From JARKQH01 sp964631605 (GTDB taxonomy: Bacteria > Verrucomicrobiota > Verrucomicrobiia > Limisphaerales > UBA8199): DNA of 64,000 nucleotides. This document shows positions 60,540 to 64,000 of the stretch, piece after piece. The number at the start of each line of letters is the position of its first letter. The stretch's first letter is position 1. Position numbers and translations under genes: made by a program. The stretch lies in the NCBI GenBank assembly GCA_964631605.1, contig CAZVYG010000011.1, positions 29,647 through 93,646 on the forward strand, given 5' to 3'. A model generated the notes under the pieces. It did not search any database. It was not told the DNA's origin and saw only the letters and a list, made by a program, of their open reading frames with translations.

Positions 60540-61862
60540 ATGCAGAAAATCCCCTTCTACAAACCCTGCATCGGCCCCGAAGAAATCGGCGAGGTCGTCG
60601 AAACACTTAAAGGCGGCTGGCTGACCACCGGCCCGCGAACCAAGCAGTTCGAGAAGGAGTTCGCGGCCTACCTGCAACAGAAGCACGCAGTGGCGGTGAA
60701 TTCCTGCACTGCGGCGCTACACCTGGCGCTGGAAGCCATTGGCCTCAAGGCGGGGCAAGGCGTGCTGGTTCCTACGATGACCTTTGCGGCGACCGCCGAG
60801 GTTGTTCGCTATTTTGGCGCCCGGCCCGTTCTTGCCGATTGCCGTGCCGAGGACTTCAACCTCGATCTCGCGGATGCCGAACGCCGAATTCGGGCCGAAC
60901 TCGCGGCCGGCCGCGAAGTGGTTGCCATCATGCCCGTTCATTACGGTGGCCAGATCGGCGACATGGCCGGCGTTGAGCAATTGGCGGAACGATATCGTTT
61001 GAAGATCGTTGAGGACGCTGCCCACTGCTGCCCGGCATACTTTTGGAAAAACGGAAAGCACAAAGCGGAAAGCCGAAAAGCGACTGTGGGCGCACCGACC
61101 ACGGAGGAAGGATCGGAGGCGGGACAGGCCGGGTTGGAGATGGACAGTCGTCGTGGGTCCCCGGGCTTAGATCTCAAGTCTGATCCTTCCTCGGACCACT
61201 GGGTGCCGGTGGGCGCGCTCGCCGACATCAGTTGCTTTTCCTTCTACGCCAACAAGACCATTACCACCGGCGAGGGTGGCATGGCCTGCACGAACAACGA
61301 TGAGTATGCCGACCGCATGCGCATCATGTCCCTCCACGGCATTTCCCGCGATGCGTGGAAACGCTTCACCGCCGAAGGCTCCTGGTATTACGAAATTGTT
61401 GCGCCCGGCTACAAATACAATCTCACCGACATCGCATCCGCCATCGGCATACACCAACTTCGCAAAGCCGATGTTCTGCACCGCCGCCGCACGGCCCTGG
61501 CGGAGCGATACTCGGCGCTGCTAGCCGGTGTTGACGAAGTCATCACACCCCAGGCGCAGCCTGATCGCATCCATTCCTGGCACCTCTACGTCATCCGCCT
61601 GAAGCTGGACAGAGTCGCCCTGGATCGCGCCGAATTCATCAAGGAATTGCAGCAGCGCGGCATCGGCTCCTCCGTTCACTGGCTGCCGCTGCACATGCAC
61701 CCCTATTACCGGGAAACCTACGGCTACGATCCTGGCGATTTCCCGACGGCGGCGTCCCTTTACCCGGAAATTATTACTCTCCCGCTCTATCCGGACATGA
61801 CCGATGCCGACGTCGAATACGTCTGCGACTCGATCAAACACATCTGCACTCACAAACACTGA
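60540..61862 (+). CDS. DegT/DnrJ/EryC1 sugar aminotransferase, repeat-expanded
   Basis: A 440-residue PLP aminotransferase, about 50 residues longer than usual. It opens with KIPFYKPCIGPEEIGEVVET; the pyridoxal pocket has NSCTAALHLALEAIGLKAGQ and the Asp of VEDAAHCCPA. The PLP lysine is K239 in FSFYANKTITTGEGG. The extra residues (about 170-219) lie between the Asp motif and the Lys strand, in a loop encoded by heptamers (61052-61079) and low-complexity DNA. It probably makes a 4-amino-4,6-dideoxy sugar nucleotide, a different job from the WbpE-like enzyme at 21026. The dehydratase that would supply it is not obvious here. Confidence 0.9.
   Translation: MQKIPFYKPCIGPEEIGEVVETLKGGWLTTGPRTKQFEKEFAAYLQQKHAVAVNSCTAALHLALEAIGLKAGQGVLVPTMTFAATAEVVRYFGARPVLADCRAEDFNLDLADAERRIRAELAAGREVVAIMPVHYGGQIGDMAGVEQLAERYRLKIVEDAAHCCPAYFWKNGKHKAESRKATVGAPTTEEGSEAGQAGLEMDSRRGSPGLDLKSDPSSDHWVPVGALADISCFSFYANKTITTGEGGMACTNNDEYADRMRIMSLHGISRDAWKRFTAEGSWYYEIVAPGYKYNLTDIASAIGIHQLRKADVLHRRRTALAERYSALLAGVDEVITPQAQPDRIHSWHLYVIRLKLDRVALDRAEFIKELQQRGIGSSVHWLPLHMHPYYRETYGYDPGDFPTAASLYPEIITLPLYPDMTDADVEYVCDSIKHICTHKH
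61052..61079 (+). repeat. In-frame heptamer array in the second aminotransferase gene
   Basis: Four purine-rich units, CGGAAAG, CACAAAG, CGGAAAG and CCGAAAA, in register. They encode GKHKAESRKA inside a surface loop. Confidence 0.82.
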
Positions 61863-61877
61863 TTGTGGGCCCGGAGC

Positions 61878-61923
61878 CCCCTTTCAGGTTTCATCCCTCA
61901 TCCTTCAGACAAGCTCTCCCCAC
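61878..61923 (+). repeat. Short intergenic heptamer array before the sugar-phosphate transferase gene
   Basis: TTTCAGG, TTTCATC, CCTCATC and CTTCAGA-type units occupy most of the 61-base gap and end about 10 bases before the GTG start. Confidence 0.75.
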
Positions 61924-63255
61924 GTGTGCTACCCCCTCGCCAAACGAGCCTTTGACATCGCCTTCGCCTTGCTGGGATTGATCGTTTTCCTGCCGGTGGC
62001 TGCGGTGGTGGCGGCGCTCATCAAGCTCGGCGACGGCGGCCCGGTTTTCTACGGCCAGACCCGCGTCGGGCGTCTCGGCCGGCCATTTCGCATCCGGAAG
62101 TTCCGCACGATGGTTTGTGACGCAGACCAGCGGGGCGCCGCCGTCACCCATGGCGAAGACAAGCGAATCACCCAGGTCGGCCGGCTCCTGCGCAAAACGA
62201 AACTGGACGAGCTCCCGCAGCTCTGGAATGTCCTGGTGGGTGAAATGAGCTTCGTGGGACCCCGCCCGGAAGTGCCGCGCTATGTTGAACAATACACGCC
62301 CGAACAGCGCGAAATTCTCCAGTATAAACCCGGCATTACCGACATGGCCACACTGCTCTTCCGGAACGAGGAGACGCTCCTGCGCGGCGCCACCGATGTC
62401 GAGGAGTTTTACCTGCGCTACTGCGTGCCCCGGAAGATCGAGCTCAACCGTGAATATGCCCGGCGCGCCAGCCTGCTTCAGGACATTTGGATCATTCTGC
62501 AGACCCTTTGCCCCTATTGGCTGGGCTTGATCGCCCTCTACGGCCTTGTCCTCGTCGCAAGCCTGGGGCTTGCCTTCTCGCTGCGGTTCGACTTCCAAAT
62601 GACCTCCCGCGAACGTGTCGAGTTCGTTCGTGCTCTCCCCTGGATGGTTCTCCCCCAGATGATTCTGCTCTTCTGGCGCGGCCAGTTTCGCGGATTGCTC
62701 AGTTATTTCAGCCTGCTGGAACTGCGCCAAACGGTCACTGCCCTGGGCTTGGCCTGCCTCCTCCAACTCGGCTTATGGCACCTGCTCGGTGGCAGGTTCC
62801 TCCCCGGGCGCAGCATTGTATTCATTCATTTTCTCCTCTCCCTCACCATTCTATGTGGTGCGCGCCTCTATTTCCGCCTGCTGCGGGAACAATATGCGCG
62901 CCCCAAACCGGCAACTGTTACCCGTCCCTGGCGTGTAGGAATCATCGGTCCGACGGAAACCTCAACTCGCCTGGCCCTCGAGCTGAACCAGAATTCCAAT
63001 GGAGAGCGCAACGTCGTCGCCCTCTTCGATGACAATCCTCGCACCTGGCACAGGCGGCTCCACGACCTTCCCGTCGTCGGCATGCCCGAATGCCTCCTCA
63101 ATGGCGAGTGGCTCAGCCAGATTGACGAGATCATCATCGCTTTGCCCGACGACAATCCGCAACGTCTTGCGGAAGTCCGCCAAATGCTCCGCGGCCTGCC
63201 CTTCAGGGTAACCCTCGCTTCCACCGGCTCCGTTCTCCGTCCGCTTCCGGCGTGA
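61924..63255 (+). CDS. Phosphoglycosyltransferase fused to a membrane/Rossmann module (permuted WcaJ-like)
   Basis: A 443-residue protein. Residues about 1-195 are the Bac_transf catalytic domain that moves a sugar-1-phosphate onto undecaprenyl phosphate: one membrane helix (FDIAFALLGLIVFLPVAAVV), the motif FRIRKFRTMV, KTKLDELPQLWNVL, and the signature FVGPRPEVPRYV. Residues about 200-340 have four hydrophobic segments and 345-443 a CoA-binding-like Rossmann part (WRVGIIGPTETSTRLALEL). In classical WcaJ/WbaP-type enzymes the membrane/Rossmann module comes first. The second half resembles the start of the next gene. GTG 61924 gives the standard N-terminus CYPLAKRAFD. Confidence 0.88.
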   Translation: MCYPLAKRAFDIAFALLGLIVFLPVAAVVAALIKLGDGGPVFYGQTRVGRLGRPFRIRKFRTMVCDADQRGAAVTHGEDKRITQVGRLLRKTKLDELPQLWNVLVGEMSFVGPRPEVPRYVEQYTPEQREILQYKPGITDMATLLFRNEETLLRGATDVEEFYLRYCVPRKIELNREYARRASLLQDIWIILQTLCPYWLGLIALYGLVLVASLGLAFSLRFDFQMTSRERVEFVRALPWMVLPQMILLFWRGQFRGLLSYFSLLELRQTVTALGLACLLQLGLWHLLGGRFLPGRSIVFIHFLLSLTILCGARLYFRLLREQYARPKPATVTRPWRVGIIGPTETSTRLALELNQNSNGERNVVALFDDNPRTWHRRLHDLPVVGMPECLLNGEWLSQIDEIIIALPDDNPQRLAEVRQMLRGLPFRVTLASTGSVLRPLPA

Positions 63256-63281
63256 CGCAACCACGCTCAACCAAGAATCTT

Positions 63282-64000
63282 ATGCCGTTCCGATTGTTCG
63301 AATACTCCCCGTCCGTTCGTGTTTGGTTCCTGCTCATTATTTACACGGTCGAGCTGAGCGCCAGCCTTTGGTTTGCTTATGAGCTGCGGTTTGATTTCAT
63401 GGTCGAGCCCCAGCATCAGCGGGAACGGCTTTTCGTGCTAAGCTGGCTGGTGCCTTTGGAGCTGGTGATGCTCGGCCTGTTCCATCAGCTCCGGTCGCTG
63501 CTGGGCTATTTCCGCACGCCGGACCTGGCCCGCATGTTCCACGCGCTGACGTTGAGCACGGTGATCGCCTTTGCCGCCTGGTTCATTTGGGGCGCGGGTT
63601 TTGCGCCGCCGCGCGGTGTGATTGTCGTCAACTTTGTGTTCGCGCTGGTCGGCCTCACGGGCGTGCGGCTGGCGATGCGCACGCTGCGCGAGTCGCTGAC
63701 CATCTCGAAGAAAGGCGACTCGCACCGGCACCGTCGCGTCGCCATCATCGGCGCGGGGGATTGCGGCGCGGTGCTCGCCCACGAGCTGGCGCTCAAGCCC
63801 GGCTACGGCCTGACGCCGGTGGCTTTCTTCGACGACGACCGCCGCAAATGGCACTCGCGCGTGCATGACGTGCCCGTGCTGGGCGCGCCGGAGCGGCTGC
63901 TCGAGCCGGAGATGCGGGCCGATTTCCAGGAGGCCATCATCGCCATGCCCTCGGCGCCCGCGCATCGTTCCGGCTCGCCGCAAGTGTCTGTGTCTGTACT
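63282..64000 (+). CDS. CapD/FlaA1-like nucleotide-sugar protein (cut by the window end)
   Basis: An open frame from ATG 63282 to the last base, 239 codons without a stop. It starts with four hydrophobic segments (SVRVWFLLIIYTVELSASLW; LFVLSWLVPLELVMLGLF; then two more) and continues with a Rossmann-type segment RVAIIGAGDCGAVLAHELAL and VAFFDDDRRKWHSRVHDVPV. This is the N-terminal part of membrane-bound CapD/WbpM-like dehydratases; the catalytic SDR domain would follow beyond the window. The region resembles residues 200-443 of the preceding protein (compare LRFDFQMTSRERVEFVRALP with LRFDFMVEPQHQRERLFVLS). If complete it may supply the dehydrated sugar for the 60540 aminotransferase. Confidence 0.85.
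   Translation, partial: MPFRLFEYSPSVRVWFLLIIYTVELSASLWFAYELRFDFMVEPQHQRERLFVLSWLVPLELVMLGLFHQLRSLLGYFRTPDLARMFHALTLSTVIAFAAWFIWGAGFAPPRGVIVVNFVFALVGLTGVRLAMRTLRESLTISKKGDSHRHRRVAIIGAGDCGAVLAHELALKPGYGLTPVAFFDDDRRKWHSRVHDVPVLGAPERLLEPEMRADFQEAIIAMPSAPAHRSGSPQVSVSV

Overview
The window is GC-rich, densely coded bacterial DNA. The gene content (exosortase fused to an EpsI-like domain, XrtA-type accessory genes, long polysaccharide locus, short tandem repeats inside genes) suggests a Verrucomicrobiota-like organism. This is an inference from gene content; no rRNA or other marker gene is present to fix it.

Layout. Bases 1-10.6 kb hold a mixed flank: a secreted FG-GAP repeat protein, rimO, fabG (convergent), a VapBC-type toxin-antitoxin pair, a truncated GHKL-ATPase remnant abutting an HNH endonuclease gene, and a 1011-residue multi-PAS sensor kinase. 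From 11.3 kb to the right edge lies one long exopolysaccharide/exosortase locus, almost all on the + strand. It starts with an AraC-type regulator, then an outer-membrane barrel, a Wza-like export protein and a Wzc-like co-polymerase/tyrosine kinase. Next come a small four-helix-bundle protein, exosortase-EpsI, and a WbpE/WbpB-WbpD/WbpI-like set for a diamino-uronic sugar nucleotide. A Wzx-like flippase, eight genes encoding glycosyltransferases, three NodB-like deacetylase regions, a CapK-like adenylate enzyme and a Wzy/WaaL-like polymerase follow. Then come GNAT and FemAB-like acyltransferases, a Gfo/Idh-epimerase fusion, one secreted beta-helix protein on the - strand, and a DUF218 protein. 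The last group is a cassette of acyl carrier protein, AMP ligase, asparagine synthase and NAD-synthase-like amidase, a second sugar aminotransferase, the initiating phosphoglycosyltransferase, and a CapD-like protein cut by the window end. Many genes overlap by ATGA, GTGA or TAATG, which indicates a few long transcripts.

The strongest unexplained signal is a large set of short tandem arrays with a strict 7-base period but many different unit sequences (TTTCAGG, TCATCCC, CTCCGTC, CCTCCGA, GCAGAAA, GTCAGTG, GTCAGAA, CTCAACT, TTTCTGC and others). They run from about 13.75 kb to 61.9 kb, lie between genes, and also sit in frame inside at least nine genes. Within genes they fall at domain junctions, in loops, in a signal-peptide core and in a transmembrane segment. 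Wherever one orientation of a unit contains a stop codon, the genes use the stop-free orientation. Arrays are absent from the first 13.7 kb. They resemble in form the heptameric STRR repeats known from cyanobacteria, but here they seem to be remodelling a polysaccharide locus.
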